Positions 1-6,678 of a stretch of DNA of 6,678 bases are shown here, piece by piece (the stretch's first letter is position 1; the number at the start of each line of letters is the position of its first letter). The notes under the pieces are model-generated. The model was not told the DNA's origin and did not search any database. It saw only the letters and a list, made by a program, of their open reading frames with translations. The DNA comes from Pseudolysobacter sp. (GTDB taxonomy: Bacteria; Pseudomonadota; Gammaproteobacteria; Xanthomonadales; Rhodanobacteraceae), in assembly GCA_025351985.1 (NCBI GenBank), contig JANXUW010000359.1:1-6678 (forward strand), given 5' to 3'. The position numbers and the translations under genes are program-made.

Positions 1-768
1 CTGCTCGGCATCCTCGCACGCACCTTCCGGCCACGCGCTGGCGGCACTCGCGGCATTTGCCAGCAGCAACAGGCAATCGGCCTGGCGCACGCACAACGCG
101 CGCCATTCGTCCGAGGTCGCATCCGCCAGATAAATCACATATTGCACGCGCGATTCGAGCGCGCCGAACCACTCGCTGAGCTGGTGTCGCGCCTGCTCAG
201 CATCGACCACCACGCATGCGCCGAAACCGCTCAGCGCGCTGCGCAATTCCTCGGCGAATGCGCGCGCATCGACCCCCGTATCGTGCGGCAACAACGCAAA
301 CGTGCGTGGCGCGGAAGGTTGATGCGTGCGATGCGCCAGCACGCGCTGCATCGCCACACGCACCGAGGACCACATTGCTTGGGGATAACGCGCCAGCAGA
401 TCCTCGACATCGGCGCGCGCCAAGCGCAGCAATTCCGAATCGCGCAACGCCCGCACCGAAACATGGCGCGGCTGATCGGCAATCAAGCCGACCTCGCCGA
501 CGGTTTCGCCGGCTGCGATCACCGCGATCCGCTGCAGCAGATCTTTCGCATCGTGACCGAACACGCCGAGGCTGCCGTTTTTCAGCACGTACATGGCATC
601 CGAACGATCGCCGATGTTGAACAACGCAGCACCACCGGGCAGGCTGAACCATTCGAGTTTTTGTTCGAGCGCGGCCAGCGCGGGTTCGTCGAGGCCGCTG
701 AAAATCGGCAGGCGGCGCAACAGGTCGCGCACGGAAAACGGATCGATCGGATCGGGTATTTCGCTCAC
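1..768 (-). CDS. NTE-family patatin-like phospholipase, N-terminal part with cyclic-nucleotide-binding domain (partial, runs off left edge)
   Basis: The minus strand stays open from a GTG at 768 to the window edge: 256 codons, no stop. Residues about 18-125 form a cNMP-binding (CAP_ED-type) domain. The phosphate-binding cassette is visible as GETVGEVGLI at 87-96 followed by PRHVSV at 100-105, keeping the glutamate (E92) and arginine (R101) that contact the cyclic nucleotide in this family. Residues about 157-240 resemble the segment just before the patatin domain of neuropathy target esterase proteins, most clearly VRQADCLLLL near 227-236, which recalls IRQADCILIV of animal NTE. By homology, the missing C-terminal half should carry the GxSxG/Asp-Gly catalytic dyad of a membrane-associated (lyso)phospholipase; this cannot be seen here. 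GTG 768 is the only ATG or GTG after the in-frame TGA 51 bases upstream; no strong ribosome-binding site precedes it. A plain cNMP-binding regulator is the alternative, but the NTE-like block argues against it. Confidence 0.82.
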   Translation of the reverse strand, partial: MSEIPDPIDPFSVRDLLRRLPIFSGLDEPALAALEQKLEWFSLPGGAALFNIGDRSDAMYVLKNGSLGVFGHDAKDLLQRIAVIAAGETVGEVGLIADQPRHVSVRALRDSELLRLARADVEDLLARYPQAMWSSVRVAMQRVLAHRTHQPSAPRTFALLPHDTGVDARAFAEELRSALSGFGACVVVDAEQARHQLSEWFGALESRVQYVIYLADATSDEWRALCVRQADCLLLLANAASAASAWPEGACEDAEQ

Positions 769-827
769 CGGCGGCGCTCGTTGGATGCTCGCCAGCGAAA
801 TATCCGACGCGGGCTTTCAGATTCCGC

Positions 828-857
828 AGTGTAGTGCGTGGCGCTTGACCGACTCAA
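828..857 (-). promoter_or_regulatory. Weak sigma70-like promoter candidate for the NTE-like gene
   Basis: Read on the minus strand there is TTGAGT (852-857), an 18-base spacer and TACACT (828-833); each hexamer matches the consensus at 4 of 6 positions. Transcription would begin near 821 and leave a leader of about 50 bases before the GTG at 768. The placement is sensible but the match is weak, and such hexamers occur by chance. Confidence 0.28.
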
Positions 858-872
858 ATGCGTTTGCACAAT
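845..872 (+). promoter_or_regulatory. Sigma70-like promoter candidate for oligopeptidase A
   Basis: TTGACC (845-850, 5 of 6 matches to the -35 consensus) is followed after 16 bases by CACAAT (867-872, 4 of 6 matches to the -10 consensus). A start near 879 would give a leader of about 100 bases before the ATG at 979. It overlaps the minus-strand candidate, so the two genes may share a compact divergent promoter region. The rest of 769-978 shows no other clear signal: no strong operator, riboswitch or small gene. Inference from hexamer matching only. Confidence 0.33.
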
Positions 873-978
873 TGCGTGGCCGATGATGCCTTTGCCGGGC
901 GGGGTTTGATGGACACGGATGCTTGATTTTCCGCGCGTCACGCTCCACCTTGAAGCACTCCTCAGCGCGAAAATCGTC

Positions 979-3024
979 ATGTCCACAGCGAACCCGTTAC
1001 TCAGCGAAGCCACTTTGCCCGCGTTTTCGGCGATCCTGCCGGAACACGTCGCGCCGGCCATCGATACCATCCTCGCCGACTACAGCATACAGATCGATAC
1101 GCTGCTGGCGAGCAATGCGCCGCGCGATTTCGTCAGCGTGATGCTGTTGCAGGAGCAGCTTGAAGATCGCCTGAGCCGCGCGTGGTCGCCGGTGTCGCAT
1201 CTGCATTCGGTGAAGGATTCCGACGCCTTGCGCAAGGCCTACACCGCAGCGCTGGAAAAGATCACCGAGCATGCGGCCGAGCTCGGCCAGAATCGCGATT
1301 TGTATGCGGCGGTGAAAGCGGTCGCCGACCGTGCCGATTTCAAAAGCCTCGATCGCGCCGCGCAACGCCTGACCGACGATGCCTTGCGTGATTTCAAACT
1401 GTCCGGCGTCGCGCTCGAAGAACCCGCGCGCAGTCGCTTCAAGGTGATCGCCAACGAACTCGCCAAGCTTGGCACCGAGTTCGAGGAAGCCGTGCTCGAT
1501 GCGACCGATGCGTGGGGCGAAAACATCGCGGATGCGGCCGCGCTTGCCGGCATTCCGCCGTCGGGTTTGGCGGTGTTGCGCGCGTATGCCGAGGAAGAAA
1601 AAATCGACGGCTGGCGTATCACCTTGAAGCAGCCCAGCGTGCAGGCGGTGATGACCTACGCCGACGACCGCGGCTTGCGCGAACGCGTTTACACCGCGGC
1701 CAATACGCGCGCTTCCGAGCAGGGTCCGCACGCCGGACGTTTCGACAATACCGCGCGCATCGAACAAATTCTCGCGTTGCGCCACGAAGCCGCGCAGTTG
1801 CTCGACTTTGCCAACGCCGCGGAAGAATCGCTCGCCACCAAGATGGCGCCGACGCCGCAGGCGGTGCTGGATTTCCTGCAAGATCTGGTCACGCGCGCCA
1901 AGCCCGTCGCGGAAAAAGAATTGTCGGAGCTGCGTAGCTTCGCCGCAAGCGCGCTGGGAATTAACGATTTGCAACCGTGGGACGTCGCCTACGCTTCGGA
2001 GAAATTGCGGCTGCAGCGCTTCGATCTAAGCGAGGAAGAATTGAAGCCGTTTTTCCCGCTGCCCGCGGTGATGGATGGTTTGTTTGCGATTACGCAGCGC
2101 GTGTTCGGCGTGAGTTTGCGTGAGCGCAGTGGTATCGACGTATGGCATGCCGACGTGCGTTTTTACGACGTGCTCGATGCGCACGAAAATATCATCGCCG
2201 GCGCGTATGTCGATCTGTTCGCACGCAGCGCGAAACGCGGCGGCGCGTGGATGGATGTCTGTCGCACGCGTTTTCGCAACGGCGCGTCGGTGCAGTTGCC
2301 GATCGCGTACCTGACCTGCAATTTTGCGCCGCCAACGGCTGACGCACCGGCCCTGCTGACCCACGACGATGTGATCACGCTGTTCCACGAATTCGGTCAC
2401 GGCCTGCACCATCTGCTGACCGAAGTCGATTATCCGGGCGTCTCCGGCATTGCCGGCGTGGAGTGGGATGCGGTCGAGTTGCCGAGCCAGTTCATGGAGA
2501 ATTTTGCGTGGCAACGCGACGCTCTTGATCTGTTCGCGCGGCATTACCAAAGCGGCGAAAAACTGCCTGATGCCTTGTTCGCGCGCATGCAAGCGGCGCG
2601 ACATTTCCAGGCGGCGCTGTTCCTCGTGCGCCAGCTCGAATTTGCGCTGTTCGATTTCCGCCTGCATCTGGAATTCGATCCGGCGCGCGGCGCTCGCGTG
2701 CAGGAACTCGCGCGTGACGTGCGCCGCGAAGTCGCGGTGATCCAGCCGCCATCGTGGCAGCGCATGGCGCACAGTTTCACGCATATTTTTTCCGGCGGAT
2801 ATTCGGCCGGTTATTACAGTTATCTGTGGGCCGAAGTTTTGTCCGCTGATGCGTTCTCGCGCTTCGAGCAGGCCGGTGTTTTCGACGCCGCCACCGGCGC
2901 CGCATTTCGCCGCAGCATCCTTGCCGTTGGCGGCTCGCGCCCGGCGCTGGAATCGTTCATCGAATTCCGCGGTCGCGCGCCGGACGCCGACGCGTTGCTG
3001 CGCAGTTACGGCCTCGCTGCCTGA
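979..3024 (+). CDS. prlC: Oligopeptidase A, M3-family zinc metallopeptidase
   Basis: Cytoplasmic zinc endopeptidase that degrades short peptides, including cleaved signal peptides; the gene is also called opdA. The 681-residue product matches the length of E. coli oligopeptidase A (680) and aligns with it by eye from end to end. The zinc site is HEFGH at 470-474 (ligands H470 and H474, catalytic E471), with the third ligand E500 in VELPSQF. H602, Y608 and Y615 in the THIFSGGY...YYSYLW block correspond to the substrate-binding His and Tyr residues of thimet oligopeptidase. Residues 1 to about 210 form the helical N-terminal part; the M3 catalytic domain fills the rest. I chose ATG 979 because its product starts MSTANPLLSEATLPAF, as E. 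coli starts MTNPLLTPFELPPF. An in-frame ATG at 919 would add 20 residues with no counterpart. The ribosome-binding site is weak. In E. coli the gene is followed by a methyltransferase gene (rsmJ); here a convergent gene follows. No signal peptide, frameshift or missing key residue. Confidence 0.96.
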   Translation: MSTANPLLSEATLPAFSAILPEHVAPAIDTILADYSIQIDTLLASNAPRDFVSVMLLQEQLEDRLSRAWSPVSHLHSVKDSDALRKAYTAALEKITEHAAELGQNRDLYAAVKAVADRADFKSLDRAAQRLTDDALRDFKLSGVALEEPARSRFKVIANELAKLGTEFEEAVLDATDAWGENIADAAALAGIPPSGLAVLRAYAEEEKIDGWRITLKQPSVQAVMTYADDRGLRERVYTAANTRASEQGPHAGRFDNTARIEQILALRHEAAQLLDFANAAEESLATKMAPTPQAVLDFLQDLVTRAKPVAEKELSELRSFAASALGINDLQPWDVAYASEKLRLQRFDLSEEELKPFFPLPAVMDGLFAITQRVFGVSLRERSGIDVWHADVRFYDVLDAHENIIAGAYVDLFARSAKRGGAWMDVCRTRFRNGASVQLPIAYLTCNFAPPTADAPALLTHDDVITLFHEFGHGLHHLLTEVDYPGVSGIAGVEWDAVELPSQFMENFAWQRDALDLFARHYQSGEKLPDALFARMQAARHFQAALFLVRQLEFALFDFRLHLEFDPARGARVQELARDVRREVAVIQPPSWQRMAHSFTHIFSGGYSAGYYSYLWAEVLSADAFSRFEQAGVFDAATGAAFRRSILAVGGSRPALESFIEFRGRAPDADALLRSYGLAA

Positions 3025-3030
3025 TTCACC

Positions 3031-3060
3031 GCATGCGCTCCCGCTAATCGGAGCGCATGC
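3031..3060. terminator. Perfect hairpin in convergent gap, probable bidirectional terminator
   Basis: GCATGCGCTCC (3031-3041) and GGAGCGCATGC (3050-3060) are exact reverse complements, giving an 11-bp GC-rich stem with an 8-base loop. It begins 7 bases after the oligopeptidase stop and ends 11 bases beyond the stop of the convergent phosphodiesterase gene, so it sits where both transcripts should end. Neither side has a run of T, so it is not a textbook intrinsic terminator; it may work with Rho or as a 3'-end stabiliser. Confidence 0.7.
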
Positions 3061-3071
3061 AGCGAACGTTC

Positions 3072-4403
3072 TCAGAACACCGGTTTGCCTTCGGCGCTCG
3101 GCAGGCTCACGCCGAGCAACTTCGCCAGCGTCGGCGCGATATCGCGCATATCGATCTGGCCCAACGCATGCGCCGCCGGAATGCCCGCACCGCTGATCAG
3201 AAACGTCGACTGCATTTCCGGCAAATCGGCGCGATATCCGTGCATGCCGAGATAGCGGCTGGCACTCAGTAGCGGTGCTTTCGGATCGGGGCCCATCTCG
3301 TAATCGAGTTTGAAATCGAGCCAATAATCGGCCTGCGGATTACCACCGAGCGCGGCGATCTGTTCGCGATCGAGCACACGATCGATGCCGAGCTCGGCAT
3401 TGCCGCGCAACTTGTCGAGCAAGCTCACAACCCGCTGGCGCACCGCCGTATCTTTCGGATCACGCAGCACGATCGCCGCGGCACCGGCGTTGTACCAAGG
3501 GGCGGCATCCCAGCCGCTGATCTGGCCGCTCGCATCGAAGCGCAACAGACCGGCATCGGCAAACGCCGCGAACAGATTCACATCGTGATGCAGCGGCGCA
3601 AAACCGTGATCGGAAACGATGCAGATCACGCTGTGTGGATCGGCCTTGCGCGCGGCGATTATCAGCGCAGCGACGATGCTGTCGAGGCGTTCCAGCGTGG
3701 CGTGCGCGGCCGGTGTATCCGGCCCGGATAAATGTTGTTGATGATCCAGCGCGGTGAAATACGCGGTCATGAATTGCGGATGTTTGGCCTCGATCAAACG
3801 CACCGCAAAACGCGCACGATTTTCATCGCCTTCGATGCTCTCGTCGATGCCATCGGCATACGGGCCGAGCTCGTGCTCCATGTTGTCGAGCAGGCCCGGC
3901 GTGGCCAACGCCTTGAGCAGTTTTCTGTCATCCGGCATGCCGCTGCGCCAGATTTGCGGCAGGTTGAAATCAACCTGCGCGCCGACACTCACCGGCCAAT
4001 GTTCGTTGGCGGTGCGCAGGCCGGCCCGATGTGCCGCATCCCACAACGTCGGCACGCGAATATCCTCGGCATACCAGGCCCAACCGATCTGATTTTTCAG
4101 GGTCGGATCGAACGTCAGATTGCTGACGATGCCGTGCTTCGCCGGCGATACGCCCGTAATCAGCGTGGTGTGGCTCGGATAAGTCAGCGTCGGCGTGACG
4201 CCATGCACCGCGTTGGCGTAACTGCCTTCGCTGAGGAAGCGCCGCAGGGTCGGAATTTTCAATCCGCGCTGCTCGGCGTCGAGTACATCGCCGGGACGCA
4301 AACCGTCCAGCGAAATCAGCAGTACCGGTGTGTGTTGTGTCGCGTGTGCGACAAGTGGCAGACACAGCGCGAGCAGGCAGAAAAAACGTGAGCGGTGTTT
4401 CAT
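3072..4403 (-). CDS. Exported NPP-type phosphodiesterase/nucleotide pyrophosphatase, alkaline phosphatase superfamily
   Basis: A 443-residue enzyme predicted to hydrolyse phosphodiester or pyrophosphate bonds outside the cytoplasm. It begins with a signal peptide: basic MKHRSR, a hydrophobic core, then a likely cleavage after AHA at residue 21. The two-metal site of nucleotide pyrophosphatases/phosphodiesterases is complete: D33 (SLDG), nucleophile T74 (TLTYPSH), D220 and H224 (LDHQQH), D265 and H266 (SDHGF) and H388 (GMHGY). N95 in HGIVSN, 21 residues after the nucleophile, matches the phosphate-contacting Asn of characterised NPP enzymes. I chose ATG 4403 because it gives the signal peptide and has AGGA five bases upstream; the longer frame from 4475 adds 24 residues with no such signal. 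The gene lies 93 bp after a TonB-dependent receptor in the same direction, so co-transcription is likely. The substrate (nucleotide, dinucleotide, sugar nucleotide or glycerophosphodiester) cannot be read from sequence. The family call is firm; the exact activity is not. Confidence 0.93.
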   Translation of the reverse strand: MKHRSRFFCLLALCLPLVAHATQHTPVLLISLDGLRPGDVLDAEQRGLKIPTLRRFLSEGSYANAVHGVTPTLTYPSHTTLITGVSPAKHGIVSNLTFDPTLKNQIGWAWYAEDIRVPTLWDAAHRAGLRTANEHWPVSVGAQVDFNLPQIWRSGMPDDRKLLKALATPGLLDNMEHELGPYADGIDESIEGDENRARFAVRLIEAKHPQFMTAYFTALDHQQHLSGPDTPAAHATLERLDSIVAALIIAARKADPHSVICIVSDHGFAPLHHDVNLFAAFADAGLLRFDASGQISGWDAAPWYNAGAAAIVLRDPKDTAVRQRVVSLLDKLRGNAELGIDRVLDREQIAALGGNPQADYWLDFKLDYEMGPDPKAPLLSASRYLGMHGYRADLPEMQSTFLISGAGIPAAHALGQIDMRDIAPTLAKLLGVSLPSAEGKPVF

Positions 4404-4408
4404 GGCAA

Positions 4409-4412
4409 TCCT
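4409..4412 (-). promoter_or_regulatory. Ribosome-binding site of the NPP-type phosphodiesterase
   Basis: Read on the minus strand, AGGA lies five bases before the ATG at 4403, within acaggattgcc. It is the clearest Shine-Dalgarno-like site seen at any start in the window and decides in favour of the shorter start that exposes the signal peptide. Confidence 0.7.
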
Positions 4413-4431
4413 GTTTTGATACGAGCCGATG

Positions 4432-4488
4432 ACACGCATCGACGCATGGCTGCCGCCTGGAGGAACGGCGACCATGCGTGATGCGTGT
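4432..4488 (-). repeat. Long imperfect inverted repeat between receptor and phosphodiesterase genes
   Basis: The left arm 4432-4449 and right arm 4472-4488 are complementary over 17 base pairs (blocks of 9 and 8) with one bulged base at the junction of the blocks. The 22-base loop contains a smaller nested pairing, GCCG with CGGC (4452-4455 and 4466-4469). In the minus-strand transcript the hairpin begins 8 bases after the receptor stop and ends 28 bases before the phosphodiesterase start, leaving its ribosome-binding site free. No T-run follows. It may be a partial terminator, an mRNA-stabilising element or a processing site between two co-transcribed genes; the sequence cannot tell which. 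Confidence 0.6.
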
Positions 4489-4496
4489 GGAACGAA

Positions 4497-6678
4497 TTAC
4501 CAGCGCAGATCGATCGAGGCAAAAACCTGTCGCGGTGCGCCGGAAAGCAGGGTGGCGAATGTGCCGGTCGAATCGTCCTTGGCAAAACCATTCGTGCCGA
4601 CCGTGGCGATGTAGTTCTTGTTGGCGAGGTTGCTCACGCCGAGGCTTATGCGCATGTCCTTGCTCCAGCTCAGATCGGTACGCTCGTAGCTCAGCGCCGC
4701 ATCGAACATCCAGTAACTCGGAATGGTTTGATCGTTGAGATACGTGTAATAACGCTTGTCGGTATATTTGGCGCTGAGATTGGCGCTGAAGCCATCGAGG
4801 AAACGATAATCGAGCGAACTCGAGAACAATTTTTTCGGCGCGTCGACCACTTGTTTTCCGGCGATCTGGACGAGCTCGCCGTTGAAATAGTTGGAACGAT
4901 ATTTCGAGTCGTTGTAGGCGAACGAATTCAGCCAGCTCAGCGATTCGATCGGCTTCCACAATAACGCCAGCTCGATCCCCTGATTGCGCACCTTGCCGAC
5001 GTTGGCAAACTGGGTCGCGCAACTCTGGATACCCGGGCACGGCGAGATCAGCAACAGGCGATTGCTGAACTCGGCGTTGTACACCGTGGCCGAGGCCTGA
5101 TACGTCTCATGCGTGCTGCGCACCCCGGCTTCGAACGAAGTGGATTGCTCGGGTTTCAGGGTCGGCTGCGCGGCGGTGAAAGCGGCGGCGCTAGCCGACC
5201 ACGGCCCGGCCAGGCCCGGCGTGAATGCCGACTGATTTTTGTTGTAGTTGGCGAACACATCTTCGTGCTCGCTGAACTTGTAGCTCGCGCCGATCTGCGG
5301 CAGGAAATTGTCGTCGGCTTTGAGCGTGCCGGCGCCGCGCGTACCGCTCACCGACACGCCGTCGGTACTGATGTTCTGCGCCTTGAAACCGTAGTTGATT
5401 TTCAGCTTGTCGTTGAGCAGGGTCCAGGTGTCCTGGATATAGGCCTGTTTGGTCTCGGTGCTGAATCGTTGCTGGAATTGCGTGGCGAAAAAATTGGTGT
5501 AGAAATGCGTATCGTCGAGCGGGCCGCTCAGCGCGATGTAGCCACGGGTATCGTTGTTGTTGGCCTGTTCGTACCAGAAACCCGCTTCGATGGCATGCGC
5601 ACCAAAATCGAAATTCAACGCCGTTACCGCGCCGTTGCGCTCAAGCCGATAATCCGACACACGCAGCGAAATCGGCGTGCCATCGGGCGATACCTGATAC
5701 GGCGTGAACCAGTGGCCTTGGCCTTTATCCTTGTGGTTGTAAAGCGTGGTGCGCAACGAGATGTTGTCGCTCAGCGCGAACTCGCCTTTCACGCCGATCA
5801 GATCGTCGTGACGAATGCCGCGCGCACTGTAATACGCATCATCCACGCTGGTGGTGCCGGCCGGCGCGGTGCCGACATGATCCGGATTGTGCAAATAGTA
5901 GTTCGCCGCCTGCACCGCAGCGGCCCAATTCGGCTGAAAGTTGTCCCAGCGGTAGCCATCGCGCTTGATCAGATCCAGCGACAGATCCTGATAATCGGTT
6001 TCGTCGCGATTGGCGATATCGACAAACGCGCTGATCTTGTTGCCGCCCCACTGATAGACGACCTTGGCGTTGAGCATGCTCTGATCCTGCGCGCCATCGC
6101 CGCGCCACTTCTCGCTCTCCGTGCTCGCGCCGGCCAGATACGCGCTGAAACCGTTGATCTCGCCGGTATCGGCGCGGATGAAACTGCGCCGTGCATCATT
6201 GCTGCCGAAGCCTTGCGAAATGCGCACGCCGGCGTCCTTGTTGGGATCGTCGGTGTGTACCGCAATGGTGCCGCCGAGATTGTTGCTGGATGGCATGCCG
6301 AGCGCGCCGCCGCCTTGGGCGATCTCGATGCTGCGAATATTTTCGGCGAGGATGGAACGGTTCACCGACAGCCCGTTGTCGGTCGAATACGCGCCGTTAC
6401 CGAGCGGAATATCGTCGAGCGTATAACCCAACTGCTGACGATTGAAACCGCGAAACGTGATGCGCTGCGACCACTCGTACGTGCCCCACGCATCGGCCGA
6501 TTCGAAATACACGCCGGGCAATTTGTCGAGCACCTTGAGCGGGCTGGTGCCGAGCGCGGCTTTCTTGATTTCCTCGCGACCGACCGTCTGCACCTGACGT
6601 GTGCTGCCTTCGGAAACCACCGAAATGGTATCGAGCTCGGACGTAGCCGTTGCCGCATCCGCAGGCGCGGCGGACGAT
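4497..6678 (-). CDS. TonB-dependent outer-membrane receptor (partial, N-terminus beyond right edge)
   Basis: An outer-membrane gated channel that uses TonB/ExbBD energy to import a bound ligand. The frame stays open to the right edge, so a GTG at 6620 that could be taken as a start is internal; signal peptide and true start are outside. The visible N-terminus is Ala/Thr-rich, then LDTISVV (about 6635-6615), a plausible TonB box, followed by the plug domain (about 6600-6230) with LDKLPGV, the ITFRGF block, YTLDDIPLG and SIEIAQGGGALGMPSSNNLGG. The rest, to 4497, is the 22-strand beta-barrel, ending in ASIDLRW with the C-terminal aromatic residue expected for outer-membrane insertion. Two cysteines six residues apart (codons at 5039-5037 and 5021-5019) could form a disulfide in an extracellular loop. 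The ligand is unknown: siderophore-like receptors share this fold, but the downstream phosphodiesterase makes a phosphorylated compound or metal chelate possible. No break or frameshift is seen. Confidence 0.95.
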   Translation of the reverse strand, partial: SSAAPADAATATSELDTISVVSEGSTRQVQTVGREEIKKAALGTSPLKVLDKLPGVYFESADAWGTYEWSQRITFRGFNRQQLGYTLDDIPLGNGAYSTDNGLSVNRSILAENIRSIEIAQGGGALGMPSSNNLGGTIAVHTDDPNKDAGVRISQGFGSNDARRSFIRADTGEINGFSAYLAGASTESEKWRGDGAQDQSMLNAKVVYQWGGNKISAFVDIANRDETDYQDLSLDLIKRDGYRWDNFQPNWAAAVQAANYYLHNPDHVGTAPAGTTSVDDAYYSARGIRHDDLIGVKGEFALSDNISLRTTLYNHKDKGQGHWFTPYQVSPDGTPISLRVSDYRLERNGAVTALNFDFGAHAIEAGFWYEQANNNDTRGYIALSGPLDDTHFYTNFFATQFQQRFSTETKQAYIQDTWTLLNDKLKINYGFKAQNISTDGVSVSGTRGAGTLKADDNFLPQIGASYKFSEHEDVFANYNKNQSAFTPGLAGPWSASAAAFTAAQPTLKPEQSTSFEAGVRSTHETYQASATVYNAEFSNRLLLISPCPGIQSCATQFANVGKVRNQGIELALLWKPIESLSWLNSFAYNDSKYRSNYFNGELVQIAGKQVVDAPKKLFSSSLDYRFLDGFSANLSAKYTDKRYYTYLNDQTIPSYWMFDAALSYERTDLSWSKDMRISLGVSNLANKNYIATVGTNGFAKDDSTGTFATLLSGAPRQVFASIDLRW

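Noticed and set aside
142..834. Open plus-strand frame of 230 codons
   Set aside because: It is antisense to the NTE-like gene, whose minus-strand product has recognisable cNMP-domain and NTE-like motifs. The plus-strand product is Arg/His/Gln-rich with no family signal, typical of a GC-rich shadow frame.
997..1974. Long minus-strand frame (325 codons) inside oligopeptidase A
   Set aside because: It lies wholly antisense to a gene conserved along its full length, and its composition is Arg/Gly/Gln-rich with no recognisable domain.
2026..3324. Minus-strand frame of 432 codons spanning the oligopeptidase end and the phosphodiesterase end
   Set aside because: It overlaps two firmly identified genes in other frames and crosses the terminator hairpin; composition is that of a shadow frame.
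4170..4190. Possible loss of a catalytic Asn in the phosphodiesterase, because the nucleophile motif reads TYPSH instead of TFPNH
   Set aside because: The Asn that contacts phosphate in characterised NPP enzymes lies 21 residues after the nucleophile Thr, and N95 is present there. A Ser at the TYPSH position is, from memory, common in bacterial members.
3732..4391. Plus-strand frame of 219 codons antisense to the phosphodiesterase
   Set aside because: No domain, promoter or ribosome-binding site is seen, and the opposite strand carries the full NPP catalytic set.
3970..5040. Minus-strand frame of 356 codons bridging receptor and phosphodiesterase
   Set aside because: It is out of frame with both real genes and runs through the spacer hairpin; neither gene shows a frameshift that would need it.
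4497..6620. GTG at 6620 as the start of the TonB-dependent receptor
   Set aside because: The frame continues upstream to the window edge with a plausible TonB box just before it, and a start there would leave the outer-membrane protein without a signal peptide.

Overview
The window looks like ordinary chromosome from a GC-rich Gram-negative bacterium. An outer-membrane TonB-dependent receptor fixes the Gram-negative envelope. The oligopeptidase A matches the E. coli protein closely along its whole length, which points to Gammaproteobacteria. The combination of a TonB receptor beside a secreted NPP-type phosphodiesterase, high GC and the codon style suggest Xanthomonadales (Xanthomonadaceae/Rhodanobacteraceae). 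The taxon is inferred from remembered similarity, not from a search.

Layout, left to right. (1) Positions 1-768, minus strand: the first 256 codons of an NTE/patatin-type phospholipase with an N-terminal cyclic-nucleotide-binding domain; the catalytic patatin domain lies beyond the left edge. (2) Positions 769-978: a 210-bp divergent intergenic region with weak back-to-back promoter candidates. (3) Positions 979-3024, plus strand: complete oligopeptidase A (prlC/opdA, M3 zinc metallopeptidase). (4) Positions 3025-3071: a 47-bp convergent gap holding a perfect 11-bp hairpin, probably a shared bidirectional terminator. (5) Positions 3072-4403, minus strand: a complete, exported alkaline-phosphatase-superfamily phosphodiesterase of the NPP type with all catalytic residues. 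(6) Positions 4404-4496: a spacer with a long imperfect inverted repeat and a clear ribosome-binding site. (7) Positions 4497-6678, minus strand: a TonB-dependent outer-membrane receptor, complete at its C-terminus, with signal peptide and start beyond the right edge.

The receptor and the NPP enzyme are in the same direction with only a 93-bp spacer, so they are probably one transcription unit: a secreted enzyme cleaving phosphodiester or pyrophosphate bonds and a receptor importing a related substrate or its metal. That is a hypothesis from context. The oligopeptidase is a cytoplasmic housekeeping enzyme, and the NTE-like protein a probable membrane-lipid esterase; neither has an evident functional link to the receptor/NPP pair. 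I saw no mobile element, tRNA, rRNA, CRISPR array or broken gene, and no convincing sign of an undescribed system. The most interesting points are the receptor/NPP pair and the hairpin between its genes.
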